From NCBI RefSeq assembly GCF_027460265.1, contig NZ_JAPZBC010000001.1:1612001-1676000 (forward strand): 64,000 bases of DNA, in the 5' to 3' direction. The notes under the pieces were generated by a model. The model saw nothing but the letters and a program-made list of their open reading frames with translations, did not search any database and was not told the origin of the DNA. Source of the DNA: Streptomyces sp. WMMC940. Its GTDB lineage: Bacteria > Actinomycetota > Actinomycetes > Streptomycetales > Streptomycetaceae. The position numbers and the translations under genes were made by a program. Shown here in pieces: positions 36,425 through 44,460 of the stretch. How positions within the stretch are numbered: position 1 is the stretch's first letter; the number at the start of each line of letters is the position of its first letter.

Positions 36425-38728
36425 TCAGGCTTCCGGTGCGGCGACGTACTCGCGCAGGTGCCGGGCCGTCAGGGTGTCTCCGTCCGCGACGAGCTCGGCC
36501 GGGGTGCCGGTGAACACGACCCGGCCGCCGTCGTGGCCGGCGCCCGGTCCGAGGTCGATGATCCAGTCGGCGCGGGCCATCACGGCCTGGTGGTGCTCGA
36601 TGGCGATGACCGTGTTGCCGTCGTGGACGAGCCGGTCGAGCATGTTCAGCAGTTGGTCCACATCGGCGAGGTGCAGTCCGCTCGTGGGCTCGTCCAGGAT
36701 GTAGACGGCGGCCTTCTCGGCCATGTGGACGGCCAGTTTGAGACGCTGCCGCTCGCCGCCGGACAGTGTGGTGAGGGGCTGGCCGATACCGACGTACCCG
36801 AGGCCGACGTCGGCGAGCCGGTCGAGGACGACCCGGGCCTGGCCGGTGGTGAAGAAGTCACGGGCCTCGTCCACGGTCAGGGCGAGCACCTCGCTGATGT
36901 CCTTGCCGCGCAGTGTGTAGGTGAGGACCTCGGGAACGAACCGCTTGCCCTCGCACTCCTCGCAGACGGTCGCGACGCCCGCCATCATCGCCAGGTCCGT
37001 GTAGACCAGTCCGATGCCCCGGCAGTTGCGGCAGGCACCTTCGGAGTTGGGGCTGAACAGCGCCGGCTTGACGCCGTTGGCCTTGGCGAAGGCGGCGCGG
37101 ATCGGGTCGAGCAGACCGGTGTAGGTCGCCGCGTTGCTGCGCCGGGACCCGCGGATCGCGGACTGGTCCACCACGACCACGCCGTCCCGCCCGGACAGCG
37201 AGCCGTGGATGAGCGAACTCTTGCCCGATCCGGCGACGCCGGTCACGGCGGTCAGCACGCCGAGAGGCACCTCGACGCTGACGTTCCGGAGGTTGTGCGT
37301 CGTGGCACCGGTGATCGGCAGGTACCCGGTGGGCCGCCGCACCTGCTCCTTGGTCCGTACCCGGTGGTCCAGGTACCGGCCGGTCAGCGTCCCGGATCGG
37401 CGCATCCCGGCGACATCCCCGGTGTAGCAGACCCTGCCGCCGGCCGGTCCCGCGCCCGGACCCAGGTCGACCACGTGGTCGGCGATCCGGATCAGCTCCG
37501 GCTTGTGTTCCACGACGAGGACGGTGTTCCCCTTGTCGCGCAGCCGGAGCAGGATGGAGTTCACCCGCTGGATGTCGTGCGGGTGCAGACCGACGGTGGG
37601 CTCGTCGAAGACATAGGTGGCGTCCGTGAGGCTCGACCCCAGGTGCCGCACCATCCTGACCCGCTGGGCCTCGCCGCCGGACAGGGTGCCCGACTCGCGG
37701 TCCAGGCTCAGATAGCCGAGGCCGATCTCCACCAGCGAGTCGAGCAGTTCGCCCAGGCTCGTCAGCAGCGGTGCCACCGAGGGGGCGTCGATGCCCTTGA
37801 CGAACCGGGCCAGTTCACTGATCTGCAGGGCGCAGCACTCGGCGATGTTGAGCCCGTCGATCCGGCAGGAGAGGGCGGCGGGTTTGAGTCGGCCACCGCC
37901 GCAGGCCCGGCAGCGGGCGAAGGCCACGGCCCGGTCGACGAAGGCACGGATGTGGGGCTGCATGGCGTCGCGGTCCTTGCCGAGGTACAGGCGGCGCACC
38001 TTGACCATCAGACCCTCGTAGGTGGTGCCGGTGCCGCCGTGCAGGAGCCTGATCTTGGTGGCGGTCCTGTGCAGCAGGTCGTGCCACTGGGCGGGTGTGT
38101 AGTCCTTGAGCTTGACCGCGGGGTCGAAGTAGCCGGAGTGTGCGATCGACTTCCAGTACCAGGAGCCGACGTTGAAGTTGGGAACCGTTATCGCCCCCTC
38201 GTCGAGGGAGAGTTCGGCGTTCACCAACTGGTCGACGTCGAGAGTGGACACCCGGCCGATTCCCTGGCACTCGGGGCACATGCCCTCGGGCAGATTGAAG
38301 CTGAACGCTCCGGACGTACCGATGTGCGGAGTCCCTAAACGGCTGAAAATGACCCGCAGCATGGCGTGCGCGTCCGTCGCGGTGCCCACGGTCGAGCGGG
38401 AGTTGACGCCCATCCGTTCCTGGTCGAGGACGATCGCCGCGCTCAGATTGCGCAGTGCGTCGACATCGGGTCGGCCGAAATTCGGCATGAACGACTGGAT
38501 GAACGCCGTGTACGTCTCGTTGATCAGGCGCCGGGACTCGGCGGCGACGGTGCCGAAGACCAGCGAGGACTTGCCGGAACCGGAAACACCGGTGAAGACG
38601 GTGATGCGGCGCTTGGGGATATTGAGGGAGACATCGGCCAGGTTGTTCTCCCGGGCTCCGCGAACCTCGATGAAGTCATGACCGTCGGCCTCGAGCCGCT
38701 GGTTTCCGGGCTGGTCTGAGAGAGTCAT
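36425..38728 (-). CDS. UvrA-like drug resistance protein (DrrC type) with TTA codon
   Basis: UvrA paralogue of 767 residues, close in length to the daunorubicin resistance protein DrrC (about 764) and shorter than repair UvrA (about 940). It has two ABC ATPase modules: Walker A GVSGSGKSS (Lys53) and GVAGSGKSS, with signatures LSGGEAQRV and LSGGERQRL. CxxC zinc-finger remnants occur as CPECQGIG, CRNCRGIG and CEECEGKRF. DrrC-like proteins are thought to displace intercalated anthracycline from DNA. Codon 131 is TTA (38338-38336), so resistance may be coupled to bldA. It is divergent from the methyltransferase at 38898. Confidence 0.9.
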   Translation of the reverse strand: MTLSDQPGNQRLEADGHDFIEVRGARENNLADVSLNIPKRRITVFTGVSGSGKSSLVFGTVAAESRRLINETYTAFIQSFMPNFGRPDVDALRNLSAAIVLDQERMGVNSRSTVGTATDAHAMLRVIFSRLGTPHIGTSGAFSFNLPEGMCPECQGIGRVSTLDVDQLVNAELSLDEGAITVPNFNVGSWYWKSIAHSGYFDPAVKLKDYTPAQWHDLLHRTATKIRLLHGGTGTTYEGLMVKVRRLYLGKDRDAMQPHIRAFVDRAVAFARCRACGGGRLKPAALSCRIDGLNIAECCALQISELARFVKGIDAPSVAPLLTSLGELLDSLVEIGLGYLSLDRESGTLSGGEAQRVRMVRHLGSSLTDATYVFDEPTVGLHPHDIQRVNSILLRLRDKGNTVLVVEHKPELIRIADHVVDLGPGAGPAGGRVCYTGDVAGMRRSGTLTGRYLDHRVRTKEQVRRPTGYLPITGATTHNLRNVSVEVPLGVLTAVTGVAGSGKSSLIHGSLSGRDGVVVVDQSAIRGSRRSNAATYTGLLDPIRAAFAKANGVKPALFSPNSEGACRNCRGIGLVYTDLAMMAGVATVCEECEGKRFVPEVLTYTLRGKDISEVLALTVDEARDFFTTGQARVVLDRLADVGLGYVGIGQPLTTLSGGERQRLKLAVHMAEKAAVYILDEPTSGLHLADVDQLLNMLDRLVHDGNTVIAIEHHQAVMARADWIIDLGPGAGHDGGRVVFTGTPAELVADGDTLTARHLREYVAAPEA

Positions 38729-38819
38729 CGAAGTACCCTATTTTGCCGCTCATGACGTGTAAACCCGATACCGGGAACGACCGACCCACCGGGTTTTCAT
38801 CCAGCCACGCTCCACCTGT

Positions 38820-38838
38820 TTTCGAGTGCTTTCGAAGG
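38820..38838. promoter_or_regulatory. Candidate SARP site upstream of the methyltransferase
   Basis: TCGAGTG (38822-38828) and TCGAAGG (38832-38838) lie 60-76 bp upstream of the methyltransferase start in the divergent region with the UvrA-like gene. Start-to-start spacing is 10 rather than 11 bp, so this is a weak match to SARP direct repeats. Confidence 0.3.
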
Positions 38839-38897
38839 TGACCACCGGACGATGGTGCGCCGTACCGCCATTTCCGTGGGATTTCCTGGGAGCACAC

Positions 38898-39758
38898 GTG
38901 GACGACACAACGTACAAGGCCCGTGTCACGGCGGCCTTCGAACGGGCCGCGGGGTCCTACGACCGGCTGGGGGTCACCTTCTTCACACCCATGGGCCGCC
39001 GCCTCGTCGAGCGCGCCGCCCCGAAACCCGGTGAGCGGGTGCTGGACGTCGGCTGCGGCCGGGGCGCCTGCCTGTTCCTCGCCGCCTCGCTGGTCGGGGA
39101 GTCGGGCCGGGTACTCGGCATCGACATCGCCCCGGCCATGATCGAGGAAGCGCGCAAGGAAGCCGCGACCGCCGGGGCCCGCAATGTGGAGCTGCGGGTG
39201 ATGGACGGCGAGTACCCCGAGCTGCCGCTCCGCTCCTTCGACCTCGTGACCGGCAGCTACAGCCTCATCTTCTTCCCGGACGCGCGGGCCGCCCTGCCGC
39301 GCTATGCCCGGCTGCTCGCCGACGGCGGGCGCATCGCCTTCACCAGCCCGGTGTTCACCGACGACACCTTCCCCTTCCTCCCCCCGGTCTTCACCGAGCT
39401 CATCCCGCGGTCGCTGCTGGAGAACCTGCCGGCGCAGTGGCGGCCGGAGGAGCTCCAGCGGCGCTTCAACAGCTGGCTGGCCAAGGCGGAAGACCTGCGC
39501 ACGACCCTGGAGTCCGCGGGGTTCGGCGAGGTGGAGATCGACGACGAACCGGTCGACCTGGTTGCCCCGTCCGGCTCCGTGTGGGTGGAGTGGTCCCACA
39601 CCCAGGGCATGCGCCTGCTGTGGGAGCACCTGCCCGACGACGACCGGGAGCGGCTGCGGGTCCGCCTCACGGAGGCGCTGGACGACATGCGCAGGGACGG
39701 CGGGCCGGTGTCGATCGAGACTCCGGTGCGCTACGTCACGGCGAGCGTGGCCCGTTGA
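38898..39758 (+). CDS. SAM methyltransferase, candidate aklanonic-acid-type carboxyl methyltransferase
   Basis: Class I methyltransferase of 286 residues with motif [13 protein letters not shown] (about 48-60) and acidic loop [11 protein letters not shown]. The body ([36 protein letters not shown]) and the tail [18 protein letters not shown] resemble DnrC/AknG/SnoaC, which methylate the carboxyl group so that the fourth ring can be closed. The SnoaL-like cyclase at 61855 uses exactly such a methyl ester. GTG 38898 has a GGGAG site with a 5-nt spacer. O-methylation of another position cannot be excluded. Confidence 0.7.
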   Translation: MDDTTYKARVTAAFERAAGSYDRLGVTFFTPMGRRLVERAAPKPGERVLDVGCGRGACLFLAASLVGESGRVLGIDIAPAMIEEARKEAATAGARNVELRVMDGEYPELPLRSFDLVTGSYSLIFFPDARAALPRYARLLADGGRIAFTSPVFTDDTFPFLPPVFTELIPRSLLENLPAQWRPEELQRRFNSWLAKAEDLRTTLESAGFGEVEIDDEPVDLVAPSGSVWVEWSHTQGMRLLWEHLPDDDRERLRVRLTEALDDMRRDGGPVSIETPVRYVTASVAR

Positions 39759-39867
39759 GCAGCGGTACGACCGCCGTGCACGGCACCGCGGCGTCCGGCA
39801 CGATTCCGTCCGCCGGTGGGCGCCGTCCGTGCCGTTCCCCCCGACCGCGTCCGAACGGCCGCACATC

Positions 39868-40878
39868 ATGAGGCTGCTGGTCACCGGCGGCGCCGGGTTC
39901 ATCGGTTCGCACTACGTCAGAAGCCTGCTCGCGGGCCGCTACCGCGGCTACGAGGACGCGCAGGTGACCGTCCTGGACAAGCTCACCTATGCCGGCACGC
40001 TGACCAATCTGCCCCCCACCGGTCCGAGGCTGGCCTTCGTCCGGGGCGACATCTGCGATCACGGGCTGCTGATGGACCTGCTGCCCGGCCACGACGCCGT
40101 GGTGCACTTCGCTGCGGAGTCACATGTGGACCGCTCCATCGCCGGCTCCGCCCCCTTCGTCACCACCAACGTCACGGGCACCCACACCCTGCTGGACTGC
40201 TGCGTCAGCACCGGGGTGAGCCGATTCGTGCACGTCTCGACGGACGAGGTGTACGGATCGGTGGAGCAGGGTTCGTCCTCGGAGGACTCCCCGCTGGAGC
40301 CCAACTCCCCTTATGCGGCCTCCAAGGCGGCCGGCGATCTGATCGTGCGGGCCTTCCACCGCACCCACGGGCTGTGGACCACGATCACCCGCTGCGCCAA
40401 CAACTACGGGCCCCACCAGTTTCCCGAGAAGGTCATCCCCCTGTTCGTCACGAACCTGCTGGAGGGCAGGAACGTCCCGCTCTACGGCGACGGGTTGCAC
40501 GTACGGGAGTGGCTGCACGTCGACGACCACTGCCGGGCGGTCCAGCTCGTGCTGGAGTCGGGCCGGGCGGGCGCCGTCTACAACATCGCCGGCGGGACGG
40601 AGCTGACCAACCGGGACCTGACCCGGCTGGTGCTCGGGGAGTTCGGTGCCGGCTGGGACCGGGTGGACCACGTCACCGATCGCCTGGGGCACGACCGCCG
40701 GTACGCGCTGAACGCCGAGAGGATCAGGGCGGAACTCGGCTTCGAGCCGGAGATCCCCTTCGAGCGAGGATTCGCCGAGACCGTCCGGTGGTACCGCGAC
40801 AACCGTGCCTGGTGGGAGCCGCTGCTGCGCCGTGCGGCCGGTCCGGCCTCGGCGCGGCCGGCTCCACCCGCCGGTTGA
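39868..40878 (+). CDS. dTDP-glucose 4,6-dehydratase
   Basis: NAD-dependent extended SDR (RmlB type) of 336 residues that makes the NDP-4-keto-6-deoxyglucose from which the cluster's deoxysugars derive. Motifs: GGAGFIGSH (NAD fold), STDEVYGS (active-site Thr/Asp/Glu), PYAASKA (Tyr/Lys pair), and NNYGPHQFPEKVIP with YGDGLHVREWLHVDDH. It is about 110 nt downstream of the methyltransferase on the same strand. No clear ribosome binding site precedes ATG 39868. A perfect inverted repeat follows the stop codon. Confidence 0.92.
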   Translation: MRLLVTGGAGFIGSHYVRSLLAGRYRGYEDAQVTVLDKLTYAGTLTNLPPTGPRLAFVRGDICDHGLLMDLLPGHDAVVHFAAESHVDRSIAGSAPFVTTNVTGTHTLLDCCVSTGVSRFVHVSTDEVYGSVEQGSSSEDSPLEPNSPYAASKAAGDLIVRAFHRTHGLWTTITRCANNYGPHQFPEKVIPLFVTNLLEGRNVPLYGDGLHVREWLHVDDHCRAVQLVLESGRAGAVYNIAGGTELTNRDLTRLVLGEFGAGWDRVDHVTDRLGHDRRYALNAERIRAELGFEPEIPFERGFAETVRWYRDNRAWWEPLLRRAAGPASARPAPPAG

Positions 40879-40936
40879 GCCACCGCGACGGACCCCGTCG
40901 CGCCCGGTCCGGCACCGGTGTCCCGGGACCGGTCGC

Positions 40937-41002
40937 CCTGACCCCCGACCCGGCAGCGCCCCGCGCACGACGGGGCGGGGCGCTGCCGGGTCGGGGGTCA
41001 GG
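40937..41002. terminator. Perfect 27-bp inverted repeat, bidirectional terminator
   Basis: Arms 40937-40963 and 40976-41002 are exact reverse complements with a 12-nt loop. The structure lies between the convergent 4,6-dehydratase gene and the leftward operon ending with the DUF418 gene. The right arm contains that gene's stop codon and last residues, so the hairpin forms over the end of the coding sequence. Confidence 0.9.
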
Positions 41003-42242
41003 CCCGCGGCGGCACGGTGGACTCCGCCGCGCTCCGCAGTGCGTCCCGGCGCGCACCGGGCGGATTCCCGGCACGGCGGCTCGCCCTGTGCAGCAGTGCT
41101 TCGGCCGGACCGCGTCTGTCCAGGCGGCGCAGCAGTTCGGCGATCAGCACGCCTCCGCACCAGGTGCCGAAGGCGACGAGTGCCGAGCCGTGGACGCCCA
41201 CCCGGTCCCCGAGCCCGAAGGCGTACGGAGCGAACAGCACCAGCCACACGACCGACTGCCAGACGTAGCAGCTCATGGAGCGCCGGCCGCACGCGGCGAC
41301 CGCCGTCACCACGGCCCCGCTCCTCCGGCCCCCCAGGCGCAGCGCGAGCAGGGCGACGGCCGCGGCCAGCGCGCAGCCGCCCGCGTAACCCGTCAGGACG
41401 TGCAGCACGCTGAGCCCCAGGGTCACGCCCGAGGGGGCGGTCGTCCACGTCCCCGAGGTGATCAGCGCGAGGGGAAGTCCGCCGGCGACGCCGGCGGCGG
41501 TGCCCGTCACCGCCACCCGCCGCAGCAGCACCCGGTGTCGGCCCGGCTCCTCCAGGATCCGCTGCCGGGCCGCCCACGCACCGACCAGGAACGGGCCGAG
41601 GGACACGAGGGCGAAGAGCGGAGTGGTGAACACCCAGGTGCCCACGCGGTACGCGGCGTCGGACGCCGGATCGGCGGCCAGGAACACCGCCGCCGCGGTG
41701 TCGGCCGGATCACCGGAGACGTTCGCTGCCAGCATGCCCCCGTACAGCAGCGCCCCCAGCAGGGCACCGGCGCCCGCCAGTGTGAACAACGCGCGGTCAC
41801 GGACGTCGGTCAGGCCGACCGCGACCAGCCCGAGCAGCCCGTAGGCGCCCAGCACGTCTCCGGCGAACAGCAGCAGCGCATGGGCGAAGCCGAACACCAG
41901 CAGCCATCGTGAGCGCCGCCGCAGCACTGCCCGGGCCCCGGGTCCGTCCCGTCCCCGCTCCCTCTCGCGGGTGAGGATCCGGCCCGTTCCGTAGCCGAAC
42001 AGCAGGGCGAACATGGGGAAGCTGCGACTGTCGGCCAGTGCGGTGAGCAGCCCAGCCGTCAGAGCGTCCGCCGGCCCGGACACCGGCGGGTACCCGCGGA
42101 TCACCACGGCGCTCCCCCGCACGAACATGTGGGCGTGCACCAGGGCGACGATCAGCAGCATCAGGCCCCGGGCGAGGTCGGGGGCGAGGGCGCGGTGGCT
42201 CGGGGCCCCCGGTTCGGGCAGGCGCGCAGCGCCGTCGCTCAT
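40998..42242 (-). CDS. DUF418 family integral membrane protein
   Basis: A 414-residue polytopic membrane protein of the DUF418/YeiB-like family, with about eight to ten hydrophobic segments. The N-terminal segment RGLMLLIVALVHAHMFV and the conserved GRRSMSCYVWQSVVWLVLFAPY block (about 305-325) mark the family; related proteins include acyltransferase-like membrane enzymes. It is the last gene of the leftward operon that starts at 48117. Its role in the cluster is unknown: export, acylation of a sugar or envelope protection are all possible. Confidence 0.8.
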   Translation of the reverse strand: MSDGAARLPEPGAPSHRALAPDLARGLMLLIVALVHAHMFVRGSAVVIRGYPPVSGPADALTAGLLTALADSRSFPMFALLFGYGTGRILTRERERGRDGPGARAVLRRRSRWLLVFGFAHALLLFAGDVLGAYGLLGLVAVGLTDVRDRALFTLAGAGALLGALLYGGMLAANVSGDPADTAAAVFLAADPASDAAYRVGTWVFTTPLFALVSLGPFLVGAWAARQRILEEPGRHRVLLRRVAVTGTAAGVAGGLPLALITSGTWTTAPSGVTLGLSVLHVLTGYAGGCALAAAVALLALRLGGRRSGAVVTAVAACGRRSMSCYVWQSVVWLVLFAPYAFGLGDRVGVHGSALVAFGTWCGGVLIAELLRRLDRRGPAEALLHRASRRAGNPPGARRDALRSAAESTVPPRA

Positions 42243-42263
42243 CGGTCCTTCCTCCTCGGCGCG

Positions 42264-43154
42264 TCAGTCCCGCTCCGCGAGCACCAGGTGGACGCTGCCC
42301 CCGACGTAGACCCCCCACTGGGAGGCCGTGGCCCGGAAGCCGAGACCGACCAGTCGCGACACGACCTGGCCGAGCCTGCCGTCGATGTCGTGGACTTCGA
42401 GCAGGACCCGGCGGATACGGGGCCAGCAGGCCGGATCGATGCCGTCGAGGACGTCGAGTTCACCGCGTTCGACATCGATCTTGAGCAGGCCCACGCGCTC
42501 CACCTGGTGCTCCGTCATGACGGCGGTCAGCGTGGTCACCTCGACCGGCACCCGCCGGGTCACGCTGAAGGTCCGGCGCACGACCTCCCTGGTCCGTTCG
42601 TCCGCGTCGATGTTGTCGAGATGCGCCTCGAGGTTGCGGGCGTCGTCCTCGGCGTCGTCGTACAGGGTCGAGGCCGAGGCCACGTAGGGGCGGTAGATCA
42701 GCTCGGACTTCCCGGGCGTGGCTCCGAGCGCCTGTCGGCACGCGGTCGCCCCCGGAAGGTGACGGGCGAGGTTCTCCTCGAGACAGGTGTAGGCCTTGGG
42801 GGCGGGTTCGAAGGCGATCAGGCGGCTGTCGGGCGCCAGCCGGGCGAAGAGCAGGGACGCCAGCCCGATGTGCGCGCCGACGTCGACGACGGCCTCGTCG
42901 GGTCGGAGGCCCTCGGCGGCCCTGCGGTAGGGGGCGGCGCTGCTGATCTCCTCCCAGAGGGTGTGTGCTTCCGCTTCCTGTACCGCCGACACCGCGCGGC
43001 CGTCGGGCAGTTCGCAGCGCGCGACAGGGAGGTCGGCGGGCAGTTCGTCGGGGAGGTCCCACGGATTCGGCATGCCGACGACGCTGTCGCACCGGTCTCG
43101 AGGAAGGCATGAGGCGCACTGGTTCACCGTCACGGGTCCGGTGGGTCCGGTCAC
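42264..43154 (-). CDS. FkbM-family SAM methyltransferase
   Basis: A 296-residue FkbM-type methyltransferase. The SAM-binding motif VVDVGAHIGLASLLFA (about 90-105), the acidic IAFEPAPKAYTCLEENL block and the C-terminal LLKIDVERGELDVLDGI are diagnostic. The family is mainly O-methyltransferases, for example FkbM. The GTG start overlaps the stop of the upstream glycosyltransferase gene (GTGA), so the two are coupled and the substrate may be the sugar added by that enzyme. An N-terminal NQCASC...RDRC cysteine cluster is unusual for the family. Confidence 0.82.
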   Translation of the reverse strand: MTGPTGPVTVNQCASCLPRDRCDSVVGMPNPWDLPDELPADLPVARCELPDGRAVSAVQEAEAHTLWEEISSAAPYRRAAEGLRPDEAVVDVGAHIGLASLLFARLAPDSRLIAFEPAPKAYTCLEENLARHLPGATACRQALGATPGKSELIYRPYVASASTLYDDAEDDARNLEAHLDNIDADERTREVVRRTFSVTRRVPVEVTTLTAVMTEHQVERVGLLKIDVERGELDVLDGIDPACWPRIRRVLLEVHDIDGRLGQVVSRLVGLGFRATASQWGVYVGGSVHLVLAERD

Positions 43155-44434
43155 ACTCCGTGCCGGTGCTCCCTGGTCAGCCTCTCGAGGACGGGCACGA
43201 CCTCGTTGGGCGTCGGCATGGCGCGGATCTCCTCGCGGAGATCCCCGGCGCGCTCGGTGTACGAGGGGTCGTCGAGCAGCCGGAGGATCCTCTCCCGCAG
43301 CACGTCGGCGGTCAGGTCACGGGCGGAGACGGCCAGGGTCGTGCCCGACTTCTCGTACTCCTCCCCCATGTCCTCGCTCACCCACTCGTAGCCGACGATG
43401 ACGACCTGGGGGACGCCGTGCAGGTCCGCCGTGGCCTTCGTCTGGTAGCCGGCGTGGTGCACGATCACCGAGCACGACGGGGCCAGTTCGTTGAGCGGGA
43501 CGAAGTCGGTGGTACGGATGTTGTCGGGCAGCTCGGGCAGGGCATCGCGCTGTGCCGGGTCGAGCGCGGCGATGATCTCGACGTCCAGTCCGGCCAGGCT
43601 CCCGAAGAGGGCGGCGAGGGTGTCGCCCAGCCGGAACCGCTCGGACTCCTCGCTGGTGATGGACGTGCCGAGGGTGACGCACACCCGTCGGCGCTCCGCC
43701 GGTTCGTGGAGCCACCTCGGCACCGCGCACCGCCCGTTGTACGGGACGTAGCGCATCGGCACCGTGGGGAGGTCGAGCTCCTGGCGCAGGCTGCCGGGCC
43801 GGGTGTCCACGACCCACTGGCCCGTCAGCATCGTCTCGTCGAACCGCCGGTCGCTGCCGAGGCGTTCGAGCGTCCAGTCGAGCCACTCGGCGGTGGGGTC
43901 CTCGCGCAGCGGCTCGGGCTGCTGGTCCCGATGGCGTACGAAGTGCCCGCGGGTGACCATCTGCAGGGCCAGCTCCGGGCCGGACACCAGGCGCGCATGG
44001 GCGGCGCCGGTGGCGACGGCGACGACCGCCCCGGCGATGGAGAAGCTCTCCCAGAGCACCAGGTCCGGCCGCCAGCCGCGGGCCACCTCCACCAGCTGGT
44101 CGATCTGCGCGTCGTTGTTGAGCGGCTGGTAGAGGGCGGGGACCACCATGTTCTCGTAGGAGAGATGGTCCTCCCACGTCACCTTCGAGGGGTCCTGCTT
44201 GCGGGTACCGATCTCGTTGAAGAGGGAGATCGCCTCCTTCTGGAAGTCGTCCAGCTGCTCCCACAGGGTCGGTGACTGGATCGGCACCGCGGTCAGACCC
44301 GTCTGGGTGACGGTGTCGACGAGTTGCTCGTTGCACGCCGCCAGCACCTCGTGGCCCGCGGTGCGCAGGGCCCACGCCAACGGGACCATCTGGTGGAAGT
44401 GATTGCCCTCGATGGAGGTGAACAGGACTCGCAT
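43151..44434 (-). CDS. Glycosyltransferase (GT-B, family 1) with atypical donor-site motif
   Basis: A 427-residue macrolide/anthracycline-type glycosyltransferase. It shares with the two other transferases here the N-terminal MRVLFT block, GAAHARL, the MRYVPYNG segment and the PTPNEVVPVLERLT C-terminus. The catalytic His region is EGNHFHQMVPLAW. In the C-terminal donor domain, residues 326-332 read HHAGYQT where family members have HHGGxGT, so the diphosphate-binding Gly pair and the following Gly are altered. It directly follows a P450-like activator gene (26-nt gap), as AknS follows AknT. It is coupled to the FkbM gene downstream. Confidence 0.85.
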   Translation of the reverse strand: MRVLFTSIEGNHFHQMVPLAWALRTAGHEVLAACNEQLVDTVTQTGLTAVPIQSPTLWEQLDDFQKEAISLFNEIGTRKQDPSKVTWEDHLSYENMVVPALYQPLNNDAQIDQLVEVARGWRPDLVLWESFSIAGAVVAVATGAAHARLVSGPELALQMVTRGHFVRHRDQQPEPLREDPTAEWLDWTLERLGSDRRFDETMLTGQWVVDTRPGSLRQELDLPTVPMRYVPYNGRCAVPRWLHEPAERRRVCVTLGTSITSEESERFRLGDTLAALFGSLAGLDVEIIAALDPAQRDALPELPDNIRTTDFVPLNELAPSCSVIVHHAGYQTKATADLHGVPQVVIVGYEWVSEDMGEEYEKSGTTLAVSARDLTADVLRERILRLLDDPSYTERAGDLREEIRAMPTPNEVVPVLERLTREHRHGV

Positions 44435-44460
44435 CGCCGGATTCCCTTCTGTGGGCGGGG

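Noticed and set aside
36425..38728. Nucleotide excision repair UvrA
   Set aside because: At 767 residues it is about 170 shorter than UvrA and sits inside the biosynthetic cluster, so DrrC-type resistance is the better call.
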